DNA from: Stereocaulon alpinum
Lineage: Eukaryota > Ascomycota > Lecanoromycetes > Lecanorales > Stereocaulaceae
DNA: 64,000 nucleotides
Direction of reading: 5' to 3'
Assembly (NCBI GenBank): GCA_018257865.1
Contig: JAEUBA010000010.1
Location: forward strand, 62,001-126,000
The notes beneath the pieces are model-generated. The model worked only from the letters and a program-made list of their open reading frames with translations, was not told the origin of the DNA and made no database searches. Shown here one piece after another: positions 12,180 through 23,059 of this stretch. Every line of letters starts with the position of its first letter. The stretch's first letter is position 1. Both the position numbers and the translations under genes were made by a program.

Positions 12180-12557
12180 ATGTCGTTCCTATTTGGCGGC
12201 GGACGGCCACAGCTCTCCTCGGCGGAGAAGATCGCTGCAGCAGAGACAGAAGTCGAGATGATATCAGATATGTTTAACCGGTAAATTCTCATTCTCGCGA
12301 CTGTTCTCCTCCCCTTTTCCCACTCATCGAATCACCGCGCTGACCATATACCCGCAAATAGCCTCTCCCAATCATGCACAAAGAAATGCATACCCCCCGA
12401 GTACCGCGAACCGGACCTCAACAAGGGCGAGAGCGTATGCCTAGATCGATGCGTGAGCAAGTTCTTTGAGGTCAATTTAAAAGTCAGTGAAAAGATGCAG
12501 GGAGAGGCCGCGCAGAAGGGTGGTGCTGGTGGAGGAATGAGTGGATTTGGCATGTAA
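12180..12557 (+). CDS. tim10: Tim10, mitochondrial intermembrane-space chaperone
   Basis: Two exons, 12180-12280 and 12362-12557, 98 aa, typical for small Tim proteins. The twin CX3C motif is intact: C39-T-K-K-C43 and C60-L-D-R-C64, 16 residues apart; these form two disulfides through the Mia40 pathway. Tim10 works as a hexamer with Tim9 and escorts hydrophobic precursors across the intermembrane space to TIM22 and the sorting machinery. The exon join restores FNRLSQSCTKKC in frame. The tail is glycine- and methionine-rich. The IPPEYREPDLNKGES text between the motifs fits Tim10 better than Tim9, Tim8 or Tim13. Confidence 0.94.
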
Positions 12558-12868
12558 GGAGACGAAGCGAGAGACATATAAGACGGAACCGCTTTCGGGG
12601 TGGACATGAGACTACACACGGCTCTAAAGATCATACACGAGGCGAACATGGTCGACAGATAGTCGACTTAGTGGCTGAAGAGCCGGGGCTGCAATCAATG
12701 CCTGGGGAACGTCGGTATTTACTTGGCCAGAACCCTATAAAAACACTTCTATCCATGTATATGTACACTGTATACTATTCAACCCATAAGGGTCTGCTCC
12801 GTATCTGGCTAAACACATCAATTGGAGACTCCGAATATGCAATGTGCCTTGGGTATCACGCATGATCG
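12558..12868. other. convergent intergenic region
   Basis: A 311-base spacer between the 3' ends of TIM10 and the STB6-like gene. No gene or repeat was seen. Confidence 0.5.
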
Positions 12869-15502
12869 CTAATATTGAACCATGCCCACCTTCCTTAAGA
12901 GCCACCCAGTCCAAGTCATCCTGGCCTCCTTGTCACTATCAAGCTCCCCTGCTCTCGTCTCGATCTGGATGACCTGACGTTCGAACTCTGCTACCCCGTT
13001 TTCTACATCTTCGACTTTCGAGTTCAAAGCACTTAGCTCATATTCGAGCTTAGCACTCAGAGTTTCAACATCCTTGATAACTTCAGTCAGATGTGTACGT
13101 TCTTCTGTCAGAAGGTCGTCCGACGCATTATGGAGGGCGTTGTACTCTTCGTACTTTTGGTGATAAACAATGTCTGCTGTACTTTGATCTCGGCTGGCTT
13201 GCTCATCATAGGACTCAATTATTTTGACTTTTTCCTCCACCCAGGTCGTCTCTCGAGTCGTCAGAGAGTCAAGCCTCTGGCCCATTACACGCCCCTCCAT
13301 GGCCAAGGTGTTCTCGAACGCCAATGCACAGTCTGCATTCGTCCTGATGGCGATATTATCGGAGTCAGTCATATCACCAGGTACAGCAGCTGCCAATACA
13401 TCCACCATTGCAGTCCATGACATATGGCGGGGCCACCGGCGGTCCCACGTGTCTGGAGCCTTGGACACTATTTTGGAGAGGCTTCTCGTGGTGCGCAGCG
13501 GTGGGACTGAATTCTTTCTATTGAAGTCTTGCATATCCTGGATAGCTTTCGTGTCCTCGACAGTCAGAGAAGCTTTCCGTGAGTCGTCGAGGGTCTCACG
13601 TCCTTCGTTCTTGGGTGTGATTCCAGCTGCCTTGTCTAGGTATACCCCACGGTCCTTGACCCACTTATTCTCTCCCTCAACTGCTGTAGTTTCGAGACTG
13701 GAAGTGGATTTATTCGAATCTTCATCGTTTGCAACACGGTTAAACGGTGGACTGAGTAGATTGGTGGGCTTTGACGGTTCTTCCAGAAAATCGCTGCCCC
13801 GCCGAGAAGGTACTGCAGAGCCTGACAAGCTCTGCTCGCTACTGTCAGGCGGTGTAGTCTCCAGCACTGCCGTTTCAGGCTCCTTCTGTAGCTCTTCACT
13901 TATTCTGGGTCTGTCCTTGACACTTTCCCCGTCAGACACGGCACCTTCGTCTTTGGAAAACCTATGATGATGTCCACGATGCCCTCTTCTGCCGACTGCG
14001 TCACGTATTCGTCCCAGGCCGCTCCGAGCATCTGTCACTTTGTCGGTCATATTCTTGAAAACAGCTCGTCTCAAAGCTTGGTCTTTCTCTACATGGTCAA
14101 TACTCGTCTGGGATCCAGTCGTGGGACTTAGATAGATCCGATCTGTTAGCACATGCCGCAGAGACGTATCATCATCAACAGAGTTCCTCCTTTTGGCCGT
14201 CCAACCCTGACCACCTTGATCGCTATCATTGAAAATCATACCATCATCATCCCCTAAATTGCGGAAAACATCGCTTTCGGTGGTTTTCCGAGGTTTACCA
14301 TGCCATAACCATTTGAATCTTTCACCAGACCCAAGCTGAACGAAAGTATCGATGTCCAGAGTCTCCACCTCTGCAATACGGGCTTTCTCCCTTCCGTGAA
14401 GCAGGTCACCGCCCTTACCACTCAATTCCGCCACCGTAGATTTGACAGCTCGAGGCACAGCCCAGCCTTCCCCACTTGCAGCCTTTGCTGTAACCTTGTG
14501 GAGTCGATTTAGCGTTTGTTGATTCAGCCTTCTGTTACGATCCAACTTTTGCGACTTCTGGAAGTGGGCGATGGCTCTTTTTGTGTTGACAATATCGAAT
14601 ACATCCTTGGCTACTGGTGCACCGTATGCATTCAATCTATTTCGCGCCCCCATGAGCATTCCAAGTAGAGCTGCGACAGTGGTTGGCCCTAAAATACCAT
14701 CGCTAGGATCAACCGTGAAATACTCGGTTCCTATCTCGGTCCACCAATCATTGATTGCTTGTTCTGTCACATCACAAAGTAGCCCATCAGCATACTCAGG
14801 CGCAAGTTTGCCAAACAACATAAGTGCCACCTGGCACAATTTAACGAGCTCGATCACTGCGTTGTATAGCGGTATTCGGTCACTGGTGTGGTAAAGGTGA
14901 CTGAACTTTGCCTCAGTAGCGCTCGTGGGCGGAGCTAGATTGAGACCTGCGCGTCCTGAACAACCCAATCTCTTCATATCTTCGTTGACGATGAAATCTT
15001 CGCGATGCTTCTTAAGGTCCCCATCTGGAACCGCAATGACCGTCAATGCAGAGGGGAAGCTGCTCAGATTCGTAACCATCAAGGTCCCCAAAGGCGTCTC
15101 TTTCTTCCGAGCATGGTATTTTGTAATGGCCTGAAGGTACACACGCAGACGAGGTGACCATGCGTTTTCGTTTGTAGGGACGCTGAGGATACCCACGACA
15201 ACGGAATTCTGCTCGAGGCCGGTGTAAGTGGTGATGACAAAGGTGGGATGCGTCCGGGAACACGCCCATTGCTCGACAATGTATAACTCATAGCCTTTGA
15301 GCCTCCGTCTTCTCTCGAGGACAGTTGTGCACGGGTCTTCCTCGAGATACCTGAAAGCTGCAGGATCAGTAAACACTAGGCGTTGGTGAGCTGGCGCATG
15401 GATGGAGTCGCCACTGCGCGTTGCACCATGCAAAGATCCATGGGGAGAGTATGTACTTTCTCCTCCAGCAGCGAAGTCTTTCTCCTCTGTTTCGTTATCC
15501 AT
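12869..15502 (-). CDS. STB6-like N-terminal domain protein (STB2/STB6 family)
   Basis: Single exon, 877 aa. The conserved N-terminal half (about residues 40-370) begins RLVFTDPAAFRYLEEDP and contains YIVEQWACSRTHPTFVITTY, typical of the fungal STB6-like domain; the budding yeast members Stb2 and Stb6 were found as Sin3-binding proteins. Residues about 265-345 (DGILGPTTVAALLGMLMGAR and, later, FQKSQKL) look like a helical peptidoglycan-binding-like fold. The middle is acidic, charged and probably disordered, with a HRGHHHR run. The last 140 residues form a long coiled coil (LTEVIKDVETLSAKLEYELS). A role with a histone deacetylase complex is inferred from the yeast family only; no enzyme motif is seen. 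Divergent from RMD5. Confidence 0.85.
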   Translation of the reverse strand: MDNETEEKDFAAGGESTYSPHGSLHGATRSGDSIHAPAHQRLVFTDPAAFRYLEEDPCTTVLERRRRLKGYELYIVEQWACSRTHPTFVITTYTGLEQNSVVVGILSVPTNENAWSPRLRVYLQAITKYHARKKETPLGTLMVTNLSSFPSALTVIAVPDGDLKKHREDFIVNEDMKRLGCSGRAGLNLAPPTSATEAKFSHLYHTSDRIPLYNAVIELVKLCQVALMLFGKLAPEYADGLLCDVTEQAINDWWTEIGTEYFTVDPSDGILGPTTVAALLGMLMGARNRLNAYGAPVAKDVFDIVNTKRAIAHFQKSQKLDRNRRLNQQTLNRLHKVTAKAASGEGWAVPRAVKSTVAELSGKGGDLLHGREKARIAEVETLDIDTFVQLGSGERFKWLWHGKPRKTTESDVFRNLGDDDGMIFNDSDQGGQGWTAKRRNSVDDDTSLRHVLTDRIYLSPTTGSQTSIDHVEKDQALRRAVFKNMTDKVTDARSGLGRIRDAVGRRGHRGHHHRFSKDEGAVSDGESVKDRPRISEELQKEPETAVLETTPPDSSEQSLSGSAVPSRRGSDFLEEPSKPTNLLSPPFNRVANDEDSNKSTSSLETTAVEGENKWVKDRGVYLDKAAGITPKNEGRETLDDSRKASLTVEDTKAIQDMQDFNRKNSVPPLRTTRSLSKIVSKAPDTWDRRWPRHMSWTAMVDVLAAAVPGDMTDSDNIAIRTNADCALAFENTLAMEGRVMGQRLDSLTTRETTWVEEKVKIIESYDEQASRDQSTADIVYHQKYEEYNALHNASDDLLTEERTHLTEVIKDVETLSAKLEYELSALNSKVEDVENGVAEFERQVIQIETRAGELDSDKEARMTWTGWLLRKVGMVQY

Positions 15503-15943
15503 GGGAAAGGTCCGAAGTACTCAATCCAAGTCTTCGGACGAGCCTCATCTTTCAGGTAGTGTACTGCCGTCGACGCTCTGGCGATCTCAGGCTGTTGTTT
15601 TGAAGGTCGTGTAGGGTTGCTTGGCCCTTGATGAATACACAGTCATTCTAATCAGAGTGAAAGATGGGAGACCAACAGCTGTGAAAGTCATCGCTGCCGG
15701 ATATACTTCGGCAGGCGTTCCGGGATCGGGTTATTCACCTCATGACCTCTCTCGAAATAGCAAGCTCCTCACTTTTGCAAGTCATTCACCTCATCTACTT
15801 GCCGACCATGACACTTCAGCTTAACTATTTCTCCAGTTCGAGTCTTGGAGATGAGGTGATTAGAAGCTTTCCCTGACGGTCAGGCCATCGTCTCCACCGT
15901 GACCTTACCGGGCGTCTGGAGGACATTGAACCTTGTCTGAGAC
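15503..15943. promoter_or_regulatory. divergent promoter STB6-like / RMD5
   Basis: A 441-base spacer between two divergent start codons. Short open frames at 15621-15824 look accidental. The sequence carries two TTCACCTCAT copies (15735-15744 and 15785-15794), of unknown meaning. Confidence 0.4.
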
Positions 15944-17369
15944 ATGGAAGCACTACTCGAAGAGCATGAGAAGCTGGCCAGGAAGAGCAATCTTTCAAAG
16001 AGTGTGGAAGATGTACAGAATACCATTGAGCTCCTGGTCCAGGCTCGGGAGTCGATAGCCGTTGGTACGTTGTATGCTCTACTCGTGATGGTCTCTAGTA
16101 GCTATGTCCCGTAGGATCATGCTAATTGTACCTCCATTCAGACCCAAACTGTGCTAGAGTCACCCTTGCAAAGCTCCAGGCTCCCGTCAAGCAATCCTTT
16201 GAAGCTGTGAATAGTGACTTGAAAGAGGTCTACAAAGGGCTCGGAAACTACTCCAAGGCCTTGGATAAGGTTTGTGATTTCCTCTGGGCATGTATGGCAA
16301 GTCGTTGATGTCTACCATCACAGAAGTTCAAGGACAAGCCCTTGCCATCCACGGACCATGATGCCCTGTCATCCCATCCTGCACTGATCAATCGCGCGGT
16401 TGCTATGCACCTACTCAGAGAAGGGCAATTCTCGGTCGCGTCGACGTTCTTGACCGATGCTACCAATCGTACTCCCCATTCCGAGCCGCAGCCTGGAATG
16501 CCCAACTCACACCCAAACCCTGAGGACGGTCTGGGAATCGATTCCTTGAAATCAGAGGCACTACGGAAACAGTTCGCTGATATGTATCATATACTGCACG
16601 CCATGAAGCATGAACGAAATCTGCTACCCGCTATAGATTGGGCAAGAGCGAATAGTAAATCGCTGGAAACAAGAGGTAGCAACCTGGAGTTTGAGCTGGG
16701 AAAACTACAATTTGTTTGGCTGTTCACTGGAGGACCGAATCCCACTGACCCGAGGAGTCGATCCCAAAGTCAGCAACAAGCTCTCCAATACGCTCAACGA
16801 GATCTAGTCCACTTCCAAGGACGGTATCTCAAAGAGATGACCCAGCTCAGTGGTGCAATGGCCTTCTCTCCAAATCTATTGCAATCACCCTATCGACGCA
16901 TATTCCACAATGAGGACGCTTGGGAAGACCTTGCTAACTCGTTCACCCGGGAATTCTGTTCGCTGCTTGGCTTGTCTGCAGATTCCCCATTATACATCGC
17001 TGCGACAGCCGGAGCTATCGCACTGCCCACTCTTCTCAAGCTCCAGACGATTATGAAAGAGAAGCGGACAGAGTGGACGACCCAGCATGAGCTCCCTGTG
17101 AGAATCCCTACTGCACGAGGCTTTGGCTTTTGTATCACTAACCGTCTCAGGTCGAGATACCCCTTCCACCGGCTTACCATTTCCATTCTATTTTCGTTTG
17201 CCCGGTCTCAAAAGAGCAGACGACAGATGACAATCCCCCAATGATGATGCCTTGCGGCCACGTGGTCGCGCAAGAATCTTTAATGAGGCTCGCTAAGGGT
17301 TCAAGGTTTAAGTGCCCATACTGTCCCAATGAAAGTCGACCCGAAGATGCAAAGAGACTTTATATGTAA
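15944..17369 (+). CDS. rmd5: RMD5/GID2, E3 ubiquitin ligase subunit of the GID complex
   Basis: Four exons, 15944-16064, 16142-16269, 16324-17097 and 17151-17369, 413 aa, close to yeast Rmd5. The N-terminus is a helical pair (MEALLEEHEKLARKS). The middle contains LisH/CTLH-type helices (INRAVAMHLLREGQFSVAS; LEFELGKLQFVWLF). The last exon encodes the degenerate RING-Gid finger: FVCPVSKEQ, then MMMPCGHVVAQESL, then FKCPYCPNE. Rmd5 and its partner Gid9 form the catalytic core of the GID/CTLH ligase, which in yeast degrades gluconeogenic enzymes when glucose returns. Without the last splice (GTGAGAAT...CTCAG) the frame runs out before the RING, so the finger is seen only after splicing. Confidence 0.93.
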
Positions 17370-18196
17370 GCGATCTGTGAGACTAGCACGTGATGACTAT
17401 ACGAAAGCATTTCCTAGCATAGCCCTTGGCGTTACGGGATAGCATTGGATGGCGTCTTCGGTGGGGTTTACCCCAAATGGGCCAAACCTGATACACAGCA
17501 AATCTAACTTCGATCCAATTCTCACCATCTCCATTCGTGGCCGCGCTTCGCACGCAGGGTTACACCTGAAGTGGCTGTTCTGCAAGATCTATGGACAATG
17601 GCATCTGCGTGTGTATTGCCGTCCCAATCAACGGCGTGGGGGTGTTGGCTATATATGTCGCGCATGCGGGGTGGTGTGCTCGATGTTGACCGGTCCATTA
17701 TATCTTGCTGTCCCTGTTGCTCTTCTCAACCTTTTGCCTGTGTTGATTGCCCCGCATCTTGTTGCCCTGAGTCTTTCTCTATCGTTGACGGCTATTGCAG
17801 GAAGTCTTCGCCGCGACTAGTCAATTCAACCAGGCCTCCAGGCTATTTAGGCGAGGTGACATGGCCCGCAGATTTGCCGTACCCCGCCAAGGGCCCGGTC
17901 TTGCACGCCTCTTGGCCCAGAAGCACCCTCAACACAGATTCTGGTATGTTTGCCAATGACATTCACTCTCCTTTCCCCTTATCTACCCAAAGGATCACGT
18001 CGTGAAAGCCACCGCTGACCCTTACGCCAACAGCTCCAGTTGCGCGGCGACTGGTGCGCCTGAAGGATCATACCCCTCTACAAACAAGACGTCACCTACT
18101 GCACTTCTCAAGAACAAGACTAGAATCTCGCCCTCTTTTCCCCCAATCGTCCGCGCTTCACCTGCGAGTCTTCCTCGCCCTCAGAACAAGGCCGGC
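17370..18196. promoter_or_regulatory. L-arabinitol dehydrogenase upstream region with CreA-like motifs
   Basis: An 827-base region before the dehydrogenase ATG. It contains several matches to the fungal carbon-repressor consensus SYGGRG: GTGGGG at 17461 and 17636, GCGGGG at 17666, and on the minus strand at 17750 and 17882. The motif is short, so about three chance matches are expected in this length. Open frames at 17449-17820 and 17571-18005 overlap in different frames and look accidental. Confidence 0.35.
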
Positions 18197-19404
18197 ATGG
18201 CCACCGTCACAGAGAATCCCATTGGATCCCTCACGAAGCCCAATGTTGGTGTCTTTACAGATCCAGAACACAAGCTGTGGGTAGCGGAGTCTGGACCGTC
18301 TCTGGAGAGTGTCAAGAAAGGAGAGAGCCTCAAGGAGGGCGAAGTCACCGTCGGAATTAAAAGCACTGGGATTTGCGGGTATCTCAATATTTCCTCTCCC
18401 AGCCCCCGAGACATGCTAAAAGCCATTCGCTTTCTGACACTCCCTTCCTATTCTGCAGATCAGATATCCATTTCTGGCATGCCGGTCGCATTGGACCTAT
18501 GGTCGTAACAGACAACCACATACTCGGGCACGAATCCGCCGGCGTCGTGCTCGCCACGCACCCCTCAGTTACCCACCTAAAAGTTGGCGATCGTGTAGCC
18601 ATCGAGCCCGACCTTATCTGCTATCAATGCGAGCCCTGCCTTACAGGCCGCTACAACGGCTGTCTCAACATGCGCTTCTTGTCTACACCTCCAGTTGATG
18701 GCCTGCTTAGGCGCTATATCAATCACCCAGCTGTTTGGTGCCACAAGATTGGTGATATGAGCTATGAGAACGGTGCTCTCCTCGAGCCATTGAGCGTAGC
18801 ATTGGCCGGCGTTGAACGCGCAGGAGTCAAATTGGGTGACCCGGTGCTGATCTGTGGTGCCGGACCCATTGGACTCATTACACTGCTCTGCTGTGCTGCA
18901 GCAGGCGCACAACCAATCGTGATCACAGATATCGATGAGGGAAGACTGAAATACGCAAAAGAACTCGTTCCCCGCGTACGCACCTACAAAGTCGAGCGGA
19001 ATGTTGGAGTCGAGGACGCAGCCAAGCATATTGTCGATCTAGCCGGCGGTGTCCAGCCTGCCATAGCGCTCGAATGCACCGGCGTTGAAAGCAGCGTCAA
19101 CTCCGCCATCTATAGCGTGAAATTCGGCGGGAAAGTCTTCGTCATTGGTGTTGGCAAGCCCGAAATGCAATTGCCATTCATGAGATTGAGCACGCAGGAG
19201 ATCGATTTGAAATTCCAGTATCGATATGCAAATACTTGGCCTAGGGCCATACGGTTGGTGGAAAGTGGTGTGGTCGACCTGCATAGCCTGGTGACGCATC
19301 GATTCGACATTGAAGATGCGGTCAAGGCTTTTGAGACGGCAGCGGATCCGAAGACAGGGGCTATCAAGTGCATGATCCAGAGTGAGATGGACGTGCAGTG
19401 GTGA
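18197..19404 (+). CDS. lad1: L-arabinitol 4-dehydrogenase
   Basis: Two exons, 18197-18378 and 18459-19404, 375 aa. A zinc-dependent medium-chain dehydrogenase that oxidises L-arabinitol to L-xylulose with NAD+ in the fungal L-arabinose pathway. Catalytic-zinc ligands are visible (C60 in STGICGSD, H85 and E86 in GHES) and the structural zinc cysteines are complete at 115, 118, 121 and 129 (CYQCEPCLTGRYNGC). The Rossmann motif is GAGPIGLI, followed by ITDIDEGRL, whose acidic residue favours NAD over NADP. The strings EPLSVALAGVERAGV and NTWPRAIRLVESG match arabinitol dehydrogenases more closely than xylitol or sorbitol dehydrogenases, but the separation is by memory. The frame is open upstream to 18002, but the ATG at 18197 gives the usual N-terminus. 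Confidence 0.92.
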
Positions 19405-20958
19405 AGAAGAAAGTGGAAAGACGAAGGAATGGCAGCAGTTCGGACTATAAATAGTCGGAGCATAGATTACAGCAAGTGCCGTTGGTTTATTAGAGTTGCA
19501 AGAACGAATAACATCTATCTCCAAAATATCGTACTATTTTCCCACTGATCTTGGGAGTCAGACAGGTACATCCTGTGTTTATACTACACAGTAGACAGCT
19601 ATGCAGCAAATACGGACGAAAACTATGACGTAACGCAGAACCGGCATCTATCCCTCATACTTCTTAAACACAGCCAGCAGATCGACGAGATGTACAGACA
19701 ATATGCAAAATCGTTGATATAGACATTTCAAGCAGATACTCTACCCTACCCTACTAGCCTCTCAGCAGCCCCAAGCCAACAGCACACAACCCTCTCCCTC
19801 GTCTCCCTCTATTCCCTAAAAGCAATTTAAGAGCTCAATAAACCATAGCAGGGGCCGTATCCGCCCGATCTACCCATACCCTGTAGAACTAGGGGCCGGA
19901 ATTACACGTACACGTGGCAATACCAATACCCCTTTATTAGCTATATGTGTTCGAGCCCGATTAGCTGGTTGGCTTCGATGGATGATGGATAGCAGCTGGT
20001 AGATTGGGCTTGGGCTAGGGTTGGCGTTTCTTGTTAGTTCTAGTGGGATGGTGAGGAGTGGTGAATAGGTCTACAATATAGGTACGTAGCGGTCAAGTGT
20101 GTAGGGTAGGGTATATCAATAAGGGAAGTCGGTGGGGTTTTAGGGGGGGGCTTAGCTACGTGTGCTTCTTGCGGAGGAAGGTAGGGTAGGTAAGTGGTAT
20201 TGGGTAGGTATATCACAGTAGAGGGTGGATGGAGAGAGGGGTTTGTTGGTTCAAGGTCGTGATTGGAACAGTCAGCAACCGCTTGCCCAAACCGCTTTTA
20301 TTCTCGGACATCGGACAACGGCCTTTCTCTCCTCCCAATTTCCACTACGTGCGTAACAACACAGCCTCGTATATACGTACAGAGAACGGCGTGAGGTGTG
20401 AGGTGTGACTATGCTGTGCTGTCATGGTTATCCATAGCAGCTGTTCTTTGGGGGTACCACACAACGTTCAAGCTAAATGCCAGGAATGGAAGGGGATGAG
20501 GCTCTTCTTCAACATCAGCTTGATATGCACAGGACATTGAGTACCTAGTGGGGGCCAGCGAGTCCTTGCAAGTACTCTTCTTGAATGAGACCGTGGGGCT
20601 ATAAACCGATGGCATCCCTCCAATCTCAAGCTCAAAGCAGGTACCTAGCCGCAATGTTGGTGATGTGGATGCTACGTATATACTTGATTTCCGAACTCGA
20701 AATGTCGGTGGGGCGGAGAAGCACAAAAGTCCGCCGGTGTGTGGATGGGAGTCCGTTATTGAGTTGTGGGTCTGTATGAGTATGGATATAAAGGTAAGGG
20801 AGGTTGTGTCTTGTCTCCTAGCTATGTATGTGTACGATATAGAAGCGATTTCATACTCCTCCCTGGGTACTGTTGACCTTCGCTGCCTAACTCTTCAAAC
20901 CACCGATTTCCTTGACCTCGACCCAACCTAACCAACAAAGCTACAACCCCAACTCACC
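19405..20958. other. 1.55-kb intergenic region, low-complexity
   Basis: No gene seen. The left part (19740-19830) is CT-rich with TACCC units (CTACCCTACCCTAC), the right part (20095-20215) GT-rich with the complementary GGGTA units, so the two halves form an imperfect inverted repeat about 350 bases apart. The final 100 bases before 20959 are CA/CT-rich, as expected for the 5' flank of the FAD monooxygenase. Confidence 0.45.
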
Positions 20959-22185
20959 ATGCCCACCACCACCTCCTCCCACCCCACAATCGCCATCATC
21001 GGCGCCGGCCCCGGCGGACTCCTCCTCTCCCGCCTCCTCCACCTCGCCTCTATCCCCTTCACCCTCTACGAAAGCGAACCGCACCGACATTCCCGCCCAC
21101 AAGGCGGCTCCCTAGACATCCACACCGAAAGCGGCCAGCTCGCCCTCTCCGAAGCCCAGCTGCTCGACGAGTTTTGCAAAATAGCGAGAGCAGAGGGGGA
21201 AGACCTACGTATCGCTGATAAGACGGGACATTTACACTGGGAGGAAATCGATTCGGGAGATCATGGGAGGCCGGAGGTAGATCGTATACAGCTGCGGGAA
21301 CTTTTACTGGATTCACTACCTGCCAATGCCGTCCAGTGGGGGTGTAAAGTGCGGTCCATTACGCGTGTCGAAGGCGAAGATGGAAAGCACGAAGTACACA
21401 TCGAGACCACAAGCGGAAGCCGCTTCAGAAGAGAAACATTCGACCTTGTCGTCGGCGCAGATGGTGCATGGTCGAAAGTGCGCCCGTTGCTATCGGATAT
21501 CGAACCGCAATACAGCAGCATCTCATGCCTCGACCTGCGCATCCACTCCGTCGACACCGAATCCCCTCATATAGCAAAACTAGTCGGACAAGGTAGCTAC
21601 ATTGCCGTCTCAGACTACAAAGGCCTCATGGCGCAACGTAACGGCGACGGTAGCATACGCACATACGTCATGTTACAAGAGGCCGAGACCTGGCTGACAG
21701 ACATAAATGTGGACTGGACAAACAGCGAAGCAGCCAAAGCCTTCTTGCTTCGCGAAAAGTATGCAGACTGGGACGAAACCCTCACCAACCTCATCCGCCA
21801 CGCAGATCCCTCCCACATCACCCCTCGCATCCTCTACCAGCTCCCGCCCACTTTCGCCTGGACCTCGCAACCAGGCCTCACCCTCCTCGGCGACGCAGCA
21901 CACCTAATGACGCCTTTCGCAGGCGAAGGCGTAAACCTCGCCCTACTCGACGCTCTCGACCTGTCAAAAGCCATCATCCACGGCGCTATGGAACCAGGGA
22001 CTCTCGCCAGCGCGGTGTGTCGATACGAAGAAGAAACAATGATTAGAAGCCGCGAGAAGATGGAGGAGACGGGGCGGAATCTGGAGCTGTTCTTCCAGGA
22101 GGATGCGCCGAGGGAGTTTGTCAAGATGTTTGCGGAGATGATGGCTCAGCATGGACCGCCGCCGCCGCCGAGTCTGCTGGCTTAA
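20959..22185 (+). CDS. FAD-dependent monooxygenase (TetX / aromatic hydroxylase type)
   Basis: Single exon, 408 aa. A class A flavoprotein monooxygenase by its three motifs: the N-terminal dinucleotide fold (IAIIGAGPGGLLLSRLL) with an acidic end (YES), the DG motif (LVVGADGAWSKVRP) near residue 165, and the GD motif (LTLLGDAAHLMTPFAGEGVN) near residue 310. Such enzymes use NAD(P)H, FAD and O2 to hydroxylate small, often aromatic, substrates. The spacing RPQGGSLDIHTESGQ resembles the TetX-like branch. The substrate is unknown and no biosynthetic partners lie beside it. The C-terminus ends in a proline run (PPPPPS). The 5' coding part is very rich in C at third positions. Confidence 0.87.
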   Translation: MPTTTSSHPTIAIIGAGPGGLLLSRLLHLASIPFTLYESEPHRHSRPQGGSLDIHTESGQLALSEAQLLDEFCKIARAEGEDLRIADKTGHLHWEEIDSGDHGRPEVDRIQLRELLLDSLPANAVQWGCKVRSITRVEGEDGKHEVHIETTSGSRFRRETFDLVVGADGAWSKVRPLLSDIEPQYSSISCLDLRIHSVDTESPHIAKLVGQGSYIAVSDYKGLMAQRNGDGSIRTYVMLQEAETWLTDINVDWTNSEAAKAFLLREKYADWDETLTNLIRHADPSHITPRILYQLPPTFAWTSQPGLTLLGDAAHLMTPFAGEGVNLALLDALDLSKAIIHGAMEPGTLASAVCRYEEETMIRSREKMEETGRNLELFFQEDAPREFVKMFAEMMAQHGPPPPPSLLA

Positions 22186-23059
22186 GTGGTTAGTGGGGAA
22201 AGGGTTAGCGAGGCGTTGGGGAATTACTAGGGAACTTAGGGTGAGGTGTGGGTTCGTAGACGGGTGGGTTATGTAATTGAGATATGTAGTTAATGGAACG
22301 TATTCACTGATGGCTCATTGGCAATGGACACTCCCATGTGAAATTACCTTATGACTCCTCGGTGAACCGTATTACAGTTCTCTTCAATCGCGGTGCCTTG
22401 AAACAGCGAGGTTGCTCTTCAAGGATCTATACTTATGCGAGTAAAGGAAAGAACGGCTGGTCGCAAGAGGAATACAGAGCACATAAGGAACAGGGTAGGA
22501 GCACATGCATTGCTATAAGCGGCCTTTGTATTACTTGACTCTGTCGTCTATGCAATTAGCTAAGGAGGGGCAAGAGGACGTAGATTTCAGATGCCATCTG
22601 CCATTGTCGTAGATGGCACGCTGCAATTCTCGCAGGATGATGTTGAGTTCGTGATTTACTTCGCTATCGAATTGGCATGGCAGGTTAATTTTGATCATTG
22701 TTCACTTTCCTGCTTCCAACCGTCTATCGTCGTTCTGCTTATGAGCGACCAGTTAGATTGAATGGTTCATGTCCCTGGGGAAGACCTTCTGTTCCTTTGG
22801 GCTCTTCTGTATGAGATCAAGAACACTTATGCTGGGCATCTGGAATGTCAAATCGCTGTGTATCTGCCGCCTGATCTGGCTGTCGCCATTGAGAATGTGT
22901 GTTTAGTCCCTCAACCGAGGTAGCGACAAGACTCTGAAAGGGTTGCGGTCATGCATGCATGTCCATTATCCATTTCAAGTCGGCTCTCATTAATGCCAGG
23001 CATAATGTCGCTCATCGCCAGAAGGTTTCCACCGTCGATGTTCCACGAGGGCTGACTTT
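22186..23059. other. intergenic region
   Basis: No gene seen; the 66-residue frame at 22338-22538 has no recognisable feature. It separates the FAD monooxygenase from the broken F-box gene. Confidence 0.45.

Noticed and set aside
13224..13967. Plus-strand 247-codon frame.
   Set aside because: It is antisense to the well-supported STB6-like gene and serine-rich in the way shadow frames often are.
17449..18005. Two overlapping plus-strand frames, one cysteine-rich and one hydrophobic.
   Set aside because: They occupy the same bases in different frames upstream of the dehydrogenase and resemble no family; read as promoter or 5' UTR.
20099..20215. GGGTA repeats as an interstitial telomere.
   Set aside because: Units are short, irregular and not TTAGGG; only reported as low-complexity inverted tracts.
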